Shown: positions 28,800 to 38,016, numbered from the stretch's first letter. The stretch: 64,000 nt of DNA from WHSW01 sp963769945 (GCA_963769945.1 CAVYOA010000004.1:1-64000); one strand, 5' to 3'. The notes: generated by a model not told the origin, from the sequence alone. Program-made: numbers and translations.

Positions 28800-29393
28800 C
28801 TAGAAGCCAGCGGGGTGGCGTACGCGAAAGCCCGCTTGGTCGCGCTGGACCTTGCTCCAGCCGGGCCCCTCGCCTGCTGTCATCGAGGTGTCGAGGCGCA
28901 GCCCAGCGATCACCGCGTACATGTGGCCGCCGTGGGCGTAGACCGTGATCCACTCGCCGGCGCCGCGTTTCTCCCAGTTCATGAACGAGCCCGAAGGCAT
29001 CGCGGCGTCGAGCAGGCCGGCGCCGGTGAGCGCGTAGCTGACCGTGCCCGAGCAGTCATAGCAGCGATCGACTCGGCGCCCGTGGCCGCCGCCGAGGCAG
29101 TAGGGCTTGCTCTTGACGATCTCGTTCGCGGCCTCGATCGCGGCGACGACTTCGTCGGGCGCGTTGGCTGGCGCGATCGCGAATCCGTTCTTGAGCTTGG
29201 CCTTGGAGCCGGGTGTCGTCGTGCCGCTCGCCGGTGGCGTGGCGCCGGCTCCGCCAGGGCTGACGCCCCCCGTCGCAGCTGCAGTCCCTTCGGCCGGGAG
29301 GGCGATCAGGCCGGTGAGGCCGATGAGGCCTAGCGCGGCGCTCAGCCTGAGCTTGCGGCCCGGTGTTGAACGTTCGTTCCTATAGGTCGTCAA
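28800..29393 (-). CDS. Secreted NlpC/P60-like cell-wall hydrolase
   Basis: This protein of 197 residues has a signal peptide (KLRLSAALGLIGLTGLIALP). A Gly/Ala/Pro/Thr-rich linker precedes a C-terminal C40-type peptidase domain. The catalytic Cys lies in YDCSGTVSYAL (about residue 112) and a histidine in AHGGHMYAVIAG (about 156) fits the catalytic pair. PYCLGGGHGRRVD is the usual start of the domain. The family cleaves peptidoglycan stem peptides. The 5' leader contains a c-di-AMP riboswitch, a known arrangement for cell-wall hydrolases of actinobacteria, so expression probably falls when c-di-AMP is high. Confidence 0.85.
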   Translation of the reverse strand: MTTYRNERSTPGRKLRLSAALGLIGLTGLIALPAEGTAAATGGVSPGGAGATPPASGTTTPGSKAKLKNGFAIAPANAPDEVVAAIEAANEIVKSKPYCLGGGHGRRVDRCYDCSGTVSYALTGAGLLDAAMPSGSFMNWEKRGAGEWITVYAHGGHMYAVIAGLRLDTSMTAGEGPGWSKVQRDQAGFRVRHPAGF

Positions 29394-29404
29394 CGGAAAA
29401 GCGT

Positions 29405-29556
29405 CTCCTTCGTCGGCCTACGGGGTTAGCTGACGGGCTGGCGCTGAAAGAGCCTGCGCCCCCGCCCGTGGCGGGTTAGCCCCAAAACAGTTGGTTCCCC
29501 CGTTCTCGCAGTCCATGCTTCTCGGACTTTGAGATTCGGCTTTACCTGTATCGAGT
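29405..29556 (-). ncRNA. c-di-AMP riboswitch (ydaO/yuaA class)
   Basis: On the minus strand the leader carries the class hallmarks in order: GAACGGGGGAACCAA, then TTTTGGGGCTAACCC, a GC-rich stem, and at the 3' side CCGTCAGCTAACCCCGTAGG. The last element is almost invariant in this riboswitch class. It ends about a dozen bases before the start codon of the NlpC/P60 gene, which has GAAGGAGA as its ribosome site. Exact ends are estimated from the predicted transcription start and the final conserved block. Confidence 0.85.
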
Positions 29557-29562
29557 TGCGGC

Positions 29563-29591
29563 AGACTACATAGTTCGGTTTCGGTTTGCAA
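29563..29591 (-). promoter_or_regulatory. Predicted promoter of the riboswitch/NlpC-P60 transcript
   Basis: On the minus strand TTGCAA (29591-29586) and TAGTCT (29568-29563) are spaced by 17 bases, which puts the transcription start near 29556, just before the riboswitch. Confidence 0.45.
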
Positions 29592-29651
29592 AGACCTGCT
29601 CACGAAATAGCCACGATCCGCACAAGCAACGGATCTTGCACTCCGTCAGGG

Positions 29652-29677
29652 GTGATCGGCCGGCGTGATCGGCCGGC
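29652..29677. repeat. Tandem 13-bp direct repeat
   Basis: GTGATCGGCCGGC occurs twice in immediate tandem (29652-29664, 29665-29677), just after the end of the glutathione-transferase-like gene. GCCGGC is self-complementary, so the transcript can form a short hairpin and this may act as its terminator. Confidence 0.4.
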
Positions 29678-29682
29678 TTGCT

Positions 29683-29982
29683 TCAGGCAGCTTGCGCGGC
29701 CGGTGCATGCGACTCGGCCCAGGCGATGATTCGCTTCGACTCGGTGATCACCTCGCCGTCGTCGGTGACCAGGACCGGAACGACCCTCTGTCCCGAGATC
29801 CGCTCGACCTCGCGGCGGCCGTCGGTCATCAGGTTCAGAAACCTCGGACCGATGCCCAGGCCCTGGACCTTGATCAGCTCGAATTCGTGTCCGGCCTCGG
29901 TCAGCGCGTTGTAGGCGCTGGCGCAGGGATGACCGCCGGGGCGCGGCGTCTGCATCGTGGTCCAGCAGACGTAGAGCTTCAT
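29683..29982 (-). CDS. Glutathione S-transferase N-terminal/glutaredoxin-fold protein
   Basis: This is a thioredoxin-fold domain of 99 residues. It starts MKLYVCWTT, has a single candidate active-site cysteine in GGHPCASAYNAL, the cis-proline strand VVPVLVTDDGEVI and the helix TESKRIIAWAESHAP. This is the pattern of a stand-alone GST N-terminal domain. It lacks a CxxC pair, so classical disulfide reduction is unlikely. It is transcribed on its own, divergent from the repeat protein at 30043. Function unknown beyond the fold. Confidence 0.75.
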   Translation of the reverse strand: MKLYVCWTTMQTPRPGGHPCASAYNALTEAGHEFELIKVQGLGIGPRFLNLMTDGRREVERISGQRVVPVLVTDDGEVITESKRIIAWAESHAPAAQAA

Positions 29983-30042
29983 CGTCACCAGCCTAGCGCC
30001 GAGCGCTATGAGATTCGGACCGGGGCGGTAGGGTCTCGCCAG

Positions 30043-30929
30043 ATGACGAGACTCTGGTCGGCGATCACGCTGATCGCAGCGTTGTTCGCGGTCTCGGCCG
30101 CGTCGCTTCAGCGTCCCGGTACAGCCGAGGCGCTCACGTACAAGACGTACCCCGTCTACCTCGGCGAGATGCGCCCGGTGCTGCATCAGTGGTGGGAGGG
30201 ATTGGAGGCGTTCCAGGGTTCCCACTTTCTCAACGAACCACTTGCCGCCAACACCGAGGATGCCAACGAGCTCCAGCAGCTCCTGAACCAATGGTGGGGA
30301 GCGCTCGAGAACGCGCGCGGCTTTCACTTCCTCAACCAGCCCCTTGGCACAAACATCGACTCGACCGCCGAGCTGCATGCGTTCGCGAACCAATGGCAGA
30401 ACGCGTTCGAAGCCTGGAACGGATCTCATTTCGTCAACGAGCCGCCATCGCCGTTGGCGTTCGGACTACCGAAGAGGACGGGTAGGTTCACGCTCGAGCC
30501 GAAGACCCCGGATGTTGGCACCGGCGACGATCGCGACTACGCGATCGGCTGGACCGTGCCGCGGCCCAATAACTGGCACGACCTAAAGACGATCGAGTTT
30601 CGCGTCTGCCGCGAAGACACACAGCTTCTGGTTCGTTGGCAGGAGCTGGGGAACGTGCTCAGCCTGATCAGTCCGCAAGACCGGACGCACGCTCGATCGC
30701 GGAGAGCTCGGATCACCTGGAAAGCTCTGTCTCCCCAGCAGCGAAGCTCGATCTCGCCAAGAGCACGGTCGCTGGCAACGGCGAGACCGGCCGCATGGTC
30801 GAGCTCGGGCTCAACGTGGCCTTCCGTGCCCCGGCGGCGGGTGTCGAATGTGACCTCAGCCTCGCCGCGACCGACGACCTCGGCCGCAAAGACCCGTTCA
30901 AACGCGCGGGCAAGATCAGCGTTCGCTAG
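30043..30929 (+). CDS. Secreted protein with 34-residue W-rich repeats (one frameshift)
   Basis: No family recognised. An N-terminal signal peptide (residues 1-30) is followed by two complete 34-residue repeats and one partial (49-82, 83-116, 117-134). Each begins QWW or QWQ and contains G.HF.N.P at the same spacing, for example GSHFLNEPL and GFHFLNQPL. The second half (GRFTLEPKTPDVGTGDDRDY...) looks like a beta-rich domain. A break near 30690-30715 is needed to reach the end VECDLSLAATDDLGRKDPFK at TAG 30929. The protein is convergent with the penicillin acylase gene. The exact repeat period argues for a real fold rather than composition bias. Confidence 0.65.
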
Positions 30930-30961
30930 CCACGCCGCGAGCGACCCGCTGGGTTCGGGCG

Positions 30962-33427
30962 TCATCGTCCCAGCGAAACCGACTGCTCCCAGGTGCCGCG
31001 ATCGAAGAACGGCAGGTCCGGCGACGAGCCGGCGCCCTGCGCCATGACCTCGTACATGCGCCGCGGCTCGCGCCAAGTCGCGATGTCGCCGCTGTTGAAG
31101 CGGAGGCTCAACCCCTTCGCGGTTCTTCGCGCCGCCCGCACGTACTGGCGCACGTTCATCGTTCGCAGGGCGAAAGCCTCTCCGTTGGTGATGTCGAACT
31201 GGTGCGAGAGGCTGTTCGAGCCGGCAAGCTCGACGCCGCCCGCGCCGTAGCGGCGCAGGGCGATTGCCTCGAGTTGGTTCTTGAACTCTTCCCAGATCGC
31301 GACGCCCGGGTCGACGGTGTTGGCGGCGTCCACCGTCGCGTAGTTGCCGTCCCACGCCAGCAGCGCCCGCATCGTCTCGGTGGCGATGCCATCGCTGCTG
31401 ATGCCGCGCGCAAGTCGCGCCGTGCGCCGCAGCCGCCGGCGATCGACGAAGGGGAACTGCTGCGCGGTCGTTCCCGAAGTGCGCACGATCGCGGTCGAGC
31501 GCTCATAGCTCGGCCGGCGGGCGACGTCGGCGACCAGCTCTTCGAGGATGCGGACGCGGTGAAAGGGACCGCTGAGGCGCTCGCGCGCCGGCCCGTCGCC
31601 GTTGGTCCATCCGGCCGACGGCGGGTTGTTCCAGTTGGTCAGCCAGCCTCGCTTCGGGTTGATCACCTGTGGGGTCTTGCTCGCCGGTAGCAGGCCTCGC
31701 CACTCAGCACGCCCATCGCCTGGGTAGGGCAGGCGCTCGTCCCAGCGCTTGGGGCGCAACGGGTGCAGGCCCGGGTGCCAGAAGCCGATGTCGCCGTTGG
31801 AGTCGGCGGCGATCACGTTCTCATTCCAGGTCACCTGGCTCATCGCGCGATCGACGTCCTTGACGTTGCGCGCGTCGTTGAGCTCGCCGATGCCGACGAT
31901 CGTCTCCAGCTCGCGACCCCAGATCGCGTAGCGGCGTGAGAGCGCGACACCCTCGCCGGTGAACTGGACGGGGCCGTGAACGGTGCGGCAGATGCGCTGG
32001 GTCGTCTCACCCGAAGGCATGCCGGGATCGGTGACGAGGTCCGGGACGTCGGTTGCGGGCGTGTTGTAGGTGAAGGTCTCCTCGCGGCAGTCCATCGTTC
32101 GCTGTTCGCCTTTGAACTCATAGGTCTCGGGCCCGGTCAGCTTCTCGACGTAGAGGTCGTCCTCGTCGGAGAGGCCGGAGGTAAAGCCCCAGGCGACGTG
32201 GTCGTTGTGGCCGATTCCCATCAATGGGATTCCCGGCGCGCTGACGCCGCGCAGGTTTGGCTGCACGGGCGAGTGCAACTCGAACTCGACGAACAGCTCG
32301 GGGATCGAGAAGCCCAGCTGCGGCCCGTTATAGAGATAGGCGCGATCGCGCTTTTCATCGCGGATCGCCCACATGAACGAGCCGCCATGGGGCAATAGCC
32401 GGGAGAGGTCGGCGCCGGGAGCCCCGGAGCGGGGAGCCGCCGGCTCGGGGTCGGGCTCGTAGCCAGGCACCTGAGTCGAGGTATCGACCGCACCGCTGAG
32501 GTCGGTCGCGGCGAGGAACTTTCGCGTGCGCTTGTAGCCGCGACGCTCGTCGCGGCGGGTGCGGCCGGGCTGAGCGGGGAAGCGGCCTTCCTTGCGCGGC
32601 ACGGTAACTCGGCGCCCCTTGGTGCGAATCGGATGGATCAGGTTGAAACCGCGAGCGCCGGTCTCGGCGAGGGCGAGCGCGTTGGCTAGCTCGTTGCCGT
32701 CGCCCGACGGCACGGTGCGGGCGAGGAAGACACCGACGCGGGCGGTGTCGCGAAGTGTCCACTGATCGATAGGCAGCGCGCCGAGCGCCGGGAACTCGCC
32801 CGGCATCTGATTCGCCCCCGCGGGGCTCTGCACGTAGTCGATGTAGGCGTTGATGCCGTCGCGATAGGCCTCGGCACGGCGCAGTAGCTCGGCCGGGACG
32901 GCGGCCATCATCGCGTCGATCTCGGCGTCGGTGTAGTAGTCGCGACGGGCGATCAGGTCGTCGTCGAGGAAGGTCGAGCCGAGGATGTCGGCGAGGCGGC
33001 CGGATGTCGCGCGGCGAAAGAGCTCGAGCTCGAACAGGCGATCTTCTGAGACCGCATAGCCCACGCCCCACCAGGCGTCGTAGTCGGAGTCGCCAGTGAT
33101 CGCGGGCACGCCGTAGGCGTCGCGAACGATGTTCACGCCCGCGCGCGGCGAGCTCGCGTCGCCCGGCTGGTTGAAGGTGTGGTCCTTGTACTCGAAGTTC
33201 GAGAACAGGTCGACTTGATCGGTCAGGTGCGCGAGCCGGTGCCAGCGGCTACCCCGGCGATCGAGACATAGCCGCTTTGGCCTGGCGGCAGCACGTCTTT
33301 GGCCTCCAGCACCGTCGCCGCTCGCCGGCGCGGCGGCCAGCAGCGCTCCGATCGATCCAATCGCCAGAGCCAGGCGGCGACATTTGGGCTCGAAGCGGCG
33401 GTTCACCGCCAAGAACCTATCGGGCAT
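30962..33427 (-). CDS. Penicillin acylase-family Ntn hydrolase (two frameshifts near N-terminus)
   Basis: This is a secreted amidase of about 820 residues of the S45 family, made as a precursor cut into two chains. Signal peptide: RRLALAIGSIGALLAAAPASG. The alpha part has NIVRDAYGVPAITGDSDYDAWWGVGYA. The linker ends at HGGS, whose Ser would be the new N-terminal nucleophile of the beta chain (GGSFMWAIRDEKR). The beta chain continues GIPLMGIGHNDHVAWGFTSG and has SQVTWNENVIAADSNGDIGF with the oxyanion Asn-type residue. Two shifts near 33318 and 33228 hide the segment LPPGQSGYVSIAGVAAGTGS. Related enzymes hydrolyse beta-lactams, homoserine-lactone acyl chains or other amides. The substrate here is not known. 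Confidence 0.85.
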   Translation of the reverse strand: MPDRFLAVNRRFEPKCRRLALAIGSIGALLAAAPASGDGAGGQRRAAARPKRLCLDRRGSRWHRLAHLTDQVDLFSNFEYKDHTFNQPGDASSPRAGVNIVRDAYGVPAITGDSDYDAWWGVGYAVSEDRLFELELFRRATSGRLADILGSTFLDDDLIARRDYYTDAEIDAMMAAVPAELLRRAEAYRDGINAYIDYVQSPAGANQMPGEFPALGALPIDQWTLRDTARVGVFLARTVPSGDGNELANALALAETGARGFNLIHPIRTKGRRVTVPRKEGRFPAQPGRTRRDERRGYKRTRKFLAATDLSGAVDTSTQVPGYEPDPEPAAPRSGAPGADLSRLLPHGGSFMWAIRDEKRDRAYLYNGPQLGFSIPELFVEFELHSPVQPNLRGVSAPGIPLMGIGHNDHVAWGFTSGLSDEDDLYVEKLTGPETYEFKGEQRTMDCREETFTYNTPATDVPDLVTDPGMPSGETTQRICRTVHGPVQFTGEGVALSRRYAIWGRELETIVGIGELNDARNVKDVDRAMSQVTWNENVIAADSNGDIGFWHPGLHPLRPKRWDERLPYPGDGRAEWRGLLPASKTPQVINPKRGWLTNWNNPPSAGWTNGDGPARERLSGPFHRVRILEELVADVARRPSYERSTAIVRTSGTTAQQFPFVDRRRLRRTARLARGISSDGIATETMRALLAWDGNYATVDAANTVDPGVAIWEEFKNQLEAIALRRYGAGGVELAGSNSLSHQFDITNGEAFALRTMNVRQYVRAARRTAKGLSLRFNSGDIATWREPRRMYEVMAQGAGSSPDLPFFDRGTWEQSVSLGR

Positions 33428-33560
33428 TCCGCTGCGGATGAGTCAGTAGGAGGGGACGCCCGGCGCGTGGCTCGCGGGCCCGACGAACGTCGGTTCAGCC
33501 ACCCCTAGCGGCAGCAGATCGACGTTCGTGCCGCTGCTGACGCGGTAGGTTGCTCGGCAG

Positions 33561-34358
33561 GTGGAACTGAACGGCAAGACGGCGCTGCTGACCGGCGCCA
33601 CGGGCGGCCTCGGACAAGCGATCGCGCACGCGCTCGCCGCGCGCGGCGCGAGCGTGGTGCTGAGCTCGCGCAAGGGCGACGAGCTCGAGCGGCTGAGGGG
33701 AGAGCTGCCCGGCACTGGCCACAGCTTCGTCGTCAGCGATCTCGCCGAGGAGGGCGAGGCGCTTGCATTGCTCGAACAGGCCGGCGAGATCGATGTCCTT
33801 GTCGCCAACGCGGGCCTGCCCGCCTCGGGCAAGCTCGATGGCTTGACCCAGGAGCAGATCGGGCGCGCCCTGCGGGTCAACCTGGAATCGCCGGTGCGGA
33901 TGGCTCGCGAGCTGATCCCGCGCTTCGAGCGCCGCGGCAGCGGCCACCTGGTCTTCGTCTCATCGATCTCTGGCAAGGCGGCTACCGGTCGCGCCTCTCT
34001 CTATGCGGCGACGAAGTTCGGCCTTCGCGGCTTCGCGCTTTGCCTGCGCGAGGACCTGCGCTCAAGCGACGTCGGCGTCTCGGTCGTCAGCCCGGGGACG
34101 ATTCGCGCCGCCGGGATGTTTGCCGACTCGGGCGCTTCGGCTCCGGCTTTGATCGGCACGGGCACTCCTGAGCAGGTCGGCGACGCTGTCGTCAGCGCGA
34201 TCGAGCGCGATCGCAGCGAGGTCACTGTGGCCCCGCTTCGCCAGCGCGCTCTGGGACGTTTCGGCGCCAACGCCCCCGAGCTGGCCGGCCGGCTCGGCGG
34301 CGGCTTCGCGACCAAGATTGCCGATGCGGTCGCCTCGGGCCAGACCGAGAAACGCTGA
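33561..34358 (+). CDS. Short-chain dehydrogenase/reductase (first of tandem pair)
   Basis: This is a classical SDR of 265 residues. Cofactor motif TGATGGLGQAIA (about 10-21) with VVLSSRKGDEL suggests NADP preference through the Ser-Arg pair. The NAG motif is VLVANAGLP, the catalytic serine lies in VFVSSISGKAA, and Tyr-Lys in LYAATKFG. The GTG start at 33561 sits close to the promoter region; its stop overlaps the next SDR start (TGATG). About half of the residues match the next gene, so this is a tandem duplication. Substrate unknown. Confidence 0.88.
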   Translation: MELNGKTALLTGATGGLGQAIAHALAARGASVVLSSRKGDELERLRGELPGTGHSFVVSDLAEEGEALALLEQAGEIDVLVANAGLPASGKLDGLTQEQIGRALRVNLESPVRMARELIPRFERRGSGHLVFVSSISGKAATGRASLYAATKFGLRGFALCLREDLRSSDVGVSVVSPGTIRAAGMFADSGASAPALIGTGTPEQVGDAVVSAIERDRSEVTVAPLRQRALGRFGANAPELAGRLGGGFATKIADAVASGQTEKR

Positions 34359-35110
34359 TGGACCTGGCCGGAAAAACGATTCTGCTTACCGGCGCCACGG
34401 GCGGTCTCGGGCGCGCGATCGCTCACGCGCTCGCCGACAAGGGCGCGACCCTCGTGCTCTCCTCGCGCAAAGCCGACGAGCTTGCCGCCCTCGCCGGCTC
34501 GTTGCCGGGAGAGGGCCATCGCCACGAAGTCAGCGACCTCGCGATCGAGGGTGCAGCGGCGATGCTCGTCGCGGCCGCGGGCGAGATCGACGGCATCGTC
34601 GCCAACGCGGGGCTCGGTGCGAACGGCAAGGTCGACGGTTACTCGGCCGAGCAAGTTGAAACGCTGGTGCGCGTCAATCTCGAGGCGCCGATGCAGATGG
34701 CCCGGGTAGCGGCGCCGGCGCTGCGCGAGCGCGGCGAAGGCCACATCGTCTTCATCTCCTCGCTCGCGGGCAAGGCGGCGACGCCGCGCGGAGCCTTGTA
34801 TACGGCGACGAAGTCCGGCATCCGCGCGTTCTCTCTCGGGCTTCGCGGCGATCTCGCCCGTGACGGCGTCGGCGTCTCGGTCGTCTGCCCCGGCTTCATC
34901 CGCGATGCCGGGATGTTTGCCAACTCCGGCGACGAGCCTCCGATGAATCTCGGCACATCCTCGCCGCAGGAGGTCGCGGAGGCTGTCGTCGAGGCGATCG
35001 AGAAGGATCGGATGGAGCTCGACGTCGCCCCGATCCGCCAGCGCGAGCTGGCCAACTTCGCTCATCGCTTCCCCAGCCTCGCCGCTCGCCTCAGCAACCG
35101 CGTTTCCTAA
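34358..35110 (+). CDS. Short-chain dehydrogenase/reductase (second of tandem pair)
   Basis: This is a classical SDR of 250 residues, a paralogue of its upstream neighbour. Cofactor motif TGATGGLGRAIAHALA, IVANAGLGANGK, catalytic serine in VFISSLAGKAA, and Tyr-Lys in LYTATKSG. The two proteins share LALAx spacing and the end pattern RQREL. They diverge mainly in the substrate loop after CPGFIRDAGMF. The genes are translationally coupled, so they may form a heteromer or act on related substrates. A short gap precedes the aconitase gene. Confidence 0.88.
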   Translation: MDLAGKTILLTGATGGLGRAIAHALADKGATLVLSSRKADELAALAGSLPGEGHRHEVSDLAIEGAAAMLVAAAGEIDGIVANAGLGANGKVDGYSAEQVETLVRVNLEAPMQMARVAAPALRERGEGHIVFISSLAGKAATPRGALYTATKSGIRAFSLGLRGDLARDGVGVSVVCPGFIRDAGMFANSGDEPPMNLGTSSPQEVAEAVVEAIEKDRMELDVAPIRQRELANFAHRFPSLAARLSNRVS

Positions 35111-35137
35111 CGGCGCGCCCGCGCCATAATGGGACGC

Positions 35138-37960
35138 ATGAGCGATTCCTTCGGCGCCAAGGCCACCCTGAGCGTTTCCGGGCGCGAGTATGAGGTCTTC
35201 CGCCTCGACTCGCTGCAGGAGAAGTTCGATGTTGCCCGGCTGCCGTACTCGCTCAAGGTCCTGCTGGAGAACACGCTGCGGCTCGAGGACGGAGAGTCGG
35301 TTACCGCCACCGACGTCGAGGCGATCGCCTCCTGGGAGGCGGACGCTACGCCTTCCGAGGAGATTCCGTTCCAGCCGGCTCGCGTGCTGATGCAGGACTT
35401 CACCGGCGTTCCCGCGATCGTTGACCTTGCGGCGATGCGCGATGCGATCGACGAGCTCGGCTCGGATCCGTCGAAGATCAACCCGCTCGTGCCCGTCGAC
35501 CTGGTCATCGACCACTCGGTGCAGGTGGACGCCTTCGGCAACCCAAGGGCCTTCGACATCAACGCCGATCGCGACTACGAACGCAATCGTGAGCGCTACG
35601 CCTTTCTGCGCTGGGGCCAGCAGGCGTTCGACAACTTCCGCGTCGTTCCCCCGGCGACCGGGATCTGCCATCAGGTCAACCTCGAGTACTTGAGCGAAGT
35701 GGTGTTCTCGCGCGAGTCGAGCGATTCGGGCGTCACGCAGGCCTACCCCGACACTCTCGTCGGCACCGACTCGCACACGACAATGGTCAACGGCCTCGGC
35801 GTGCTCGGCTGGGGGGTGGGCGGGATCGAGGCCGAGGCGGCGATGTTGGGCCAGCCGATCTCGATGCTCTTGCCCCAGGTGGTTGGCTTCAAGCTCGAGG
35901 GCGAGCTGCCCGAAGGCGCAACGGCGACCGACCTCGTTCTCACCGTGACCGAGATGCTGCGAGAGCGTGGCGTCGTCTCCAAGTTCGTCGAGTTCTTCGG
36001 TCCGGGCCTGCACACGCTGGGCCTGGCCGACCGGGCGACGATCGGCAACATGTCGCCCGAGTTTGGCTCCACCTGCGCGATCTTCCCCGTCGATCGCGAG
36101 ACCCTGCGTTACCTCGAGTTCACCGGCCGTCCGACAGAGACGATCGAGCTCGTCGACGCCTACGCGCGCGAGCAGGGCATGTTCCACGACGCCGACTCAG
36201 AAGATCCCACGTTCTCCGAGACGATCGAGCTCGATCTTTCGTCCGTCGAGCCCTCGATCGCCGGCCCCAAGCGTCCGCAGGATCGGATCGCCCTGGCAAA
36301 CGCGATGCCCGCGTTCCTCGAATCGCTTGGCGATTTCAACGAGCAGGCGGCGCGAGCGCTCGGCAATGGACGCGATCGCGCGGTCGAGGACTCATTTCCG
36401 GCGTCTGACCCGCCTGGCGAAGAGCACGAGACGCAAGCGGGCAAGCCCCATGCGATCGAGGCGTCGCAGCGGGGCGAGGGCGCGACCACTACGGTCGAGC
36501 GCAAGGCCGACCCAGTGACAGTGAAGCTCGACGACGGTGAGGAGGTCGAGCTCGATCATGGACGTGTGGTGATCGCCGCGATCACCAGCTGCACCAACAC
36601 CTCGAACCCCTCGGTGATGATCGGTGCCGGCCTCTTGGCCAGGAAGGCGGTCGAGCGAGGGCTCCAATCCCAGCCGTGGGTAAAGACCTCGCTGGCCCCG
36701 GGCTCGACCGTCGTCACCGACTATCTCGAGGCGTCGGGCCTCGACGAGTACCTGGACGAGCTCGGCTTCAACCTCGTCGGCTACGGCTGCACGACCTGCA
36801 TCGGCAACTCCGGGCCGCTGCCGGAGGCGATCTCCCAGGCGGTTGCCGACAAGGACCTCGTCGTCTGCGCAGTGCTCTCGGGCAATCGCAACTTCGAGGG
36901 ACGGATCAACCAGGACGTGCGCAACAACTACCTCGCCTCGCCGCCGCTGTGCGTTGCCTACGCCCTCGCCGGGCGCATGGACATCGATCTGCTCAACGAT
37001 CCGATCGGCAACGGCTCCGACGGCGAGCCCGTGTTCCTATCGGACCTGTGGCCGTCTTCGCAGGAGATCAAGCAGACGATCGAGCAGGCGGTGCGCAAGG
37101 ACATGTTCGAGAAGTCCTACGCCGACGTCTTCAGCGGCGACGATCGCTGGCGCGATCTCGAGACACCTGAGGGTGACCGCTACACCTGGCCCGACTCGAC
37201 GTACGTCCGCAAGCCGTCGTTCTTCGACGGGATGGAGGCCGAACCGGCGGAGATCGAGCCGATCACCGGGGCGCGGGTGCTTGCGGTCCTCGGCGACAGC
37301 GTGACCACCGACCACATCTCACCCGCGGGCGCGATCAAGAAGGACAGTCCGGCCGGACGCTGGCTGATCGACAACGGGGTCGAGCCGGGCGAGTTCAACT
37401 CCTACGGGTCGCGCCGCGGTAATCACGAGGTGATGATTCGCGGCACCTTTGCCAACGTGCGCTTGCGAAACGAGCTTGTCGATCGCGAGGGCGGCTTCAC
37501 CCGCAAGTTCCCAGCTGGTGAGGAGACGACGATCTATGACGCGGCGATGGCCTACGCCGAAGACGATGTCGCGCTCGTCGTCCTTGCCGGCAAGGAGTAC
37601 GGGTCCGGCTCCTCTCGCGACTGGGCAGCCAAGGGAACCGCGCTTCTCGGGGTGCGCGCGGTTATCGCCGAGAGCTTCGAGCGCATCCACCGGTCGAACC
37701 TGATCGGGATGGGCGTCTTGCCGCTGCAGCTGCCCGACGGTGAGACCTTCAACTCGCTGGGTCTCAACGGCAGTGAAACGATCGAGATCGGTGACCTCGG
37801 CGATGGCGAGGTCAAGAGTGTGGTGGTCAGCGCGGCTGGCGACGGGGAGAACCCAATCGAATTCGACGCTCTCGTGCGCCTCGACACTCCAAACGAGGTT
37901 CGCTACTTCCTAAACGGCGGCATCCTTCAGCGCGTTCTTCGCGACCTGAAAAACAGCTGA
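35138..37960 (+). CDS. acnA: Aconitate hydratase
   Basis: This TCA-cycle enzyme interconverts citrate and isocitrate through a [4Fe-4S] cluster. The protein has about 940 residues and is intact. Cluster cysteines are in ITSCTNTSNPSVMIGAG and GYGCTTCIGNSGPLPE. DLVIDHSVQVDAFG and VGTDSHTTMVNGLGVLGWGVGG are family hallmarks, and the C-terminal swivel domain has NSYGSRRGNHEVMIRGTFAN and KEYGSGSSRDWAAKG. A charged, disordered insert around residues 415-465 is common in actinobacterial AcnA. ATG 35138 is preferred; ATG 35129 adds three residues. Confidence 0.97.
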   Translation: MSDSFGAKATLSVSGREYEVFRLDSLQEKFDVARLPYSLKVLLENTLRLEDGESVTATDVEAIASWEADATPSEEIPFQPARVLMQDFTGVPAIVDLAAMRDAIDELGSDPSKINPLVPVDLVIDHSVQVDAFGNPRAFDINADRDYERNRERYAFLRWGQQAFDNFRVVPPATGICHQVNLEYLSEVVFSRESSDSGVTQAYPDTLVGTDSHTTMVNGLGVLGWGVGGIEAEAAMLGQPISMLLPQVVGFKLEGELPEGATATDLVLTVTEMLRERGVVSKFVEFFGPGLHTLGLADRATIGNMSPEFGSTCAIFPVDRETLRYLEFTGRPTETIELVDAYAREQGMFHDADSEDPTFSETIELDLSSVEPSIAGPKRPQDRIALANAMPAFLESLGDFNEQAARALGNGRDRAVEDSFPASDPPGEEHETQAGKPHAIEASQRGEGATTTVERKADPVTVKLDDGEEVELDHGRVVIAAITSCTNTSNPSVMIGAGLLARKAVERGLQSQPWVKTSLAPGSTVVTDYLEASGLDEYLDELGFNLVGYGCTTCIGNSGPLPEAISQAVADKDLVVCAVLSGNRNFEGRINQDVRNNYLASPPLCVAYALAGRMDIDLLNDPIGNGSDGEPVFLSDLWPSSQEIKQTIEQAVRKDMFEKSYADVFSGDDRWRDLETPEGDRYTWPDSTYVRKPSFFDGMEAEPAEIEPITGARVLAVLGDSVTTDHISPAGAIKKDSPAGRWLIDNGVEPGEFNSYGSRRGNHEVMIRGTFANVRLRNELVDREGGFTRKFPAGEETTIYDAAMAYAEDDVALVVLAGKEYGSGSSRDWAAKGTALLGVRAVIAESFERIHRSNLIGMGVLPLQLPDGETFNSLGLNGSETIEIGDLGDGEVKSVVVSAAGDGENPIEFDALVRLDTPNEVRYFLNGGILQRVLRDLKNS

Positions 37961-38016
37961 GGCTGCGACTTCATCGGCCTCGCGCGCCACGGTCACCCAA
38001 ACCGAGCGTTTTGGGG

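Noticed and set aside
29652..29677. Tandem GTGATCGGCCGGC repeat as a phage attachment site or CRISPR remnant
   Set aside because: There are only two short adjacent copies, no integrase, spacer or tRNA is nearby, and hairpin potential after a gene end fits a terminator better.
30190..30445. 34-residue repeats as tetratricopeptide repeats
   Set aside because: The length matches, but the TPR consensus positions (W4, G8, Y11, A20, P32) are not present; the conserved residues are QWW and HF.N.P.
34001..36187. 728-codon open frame on the minus strand opposite the SDRs and aconitase
   Set aside because: The plus strand encodes complete, motif-rich SDR and aconitase proteins. The antisense frame has no recognisable domain and is a normal effect of high GC content.
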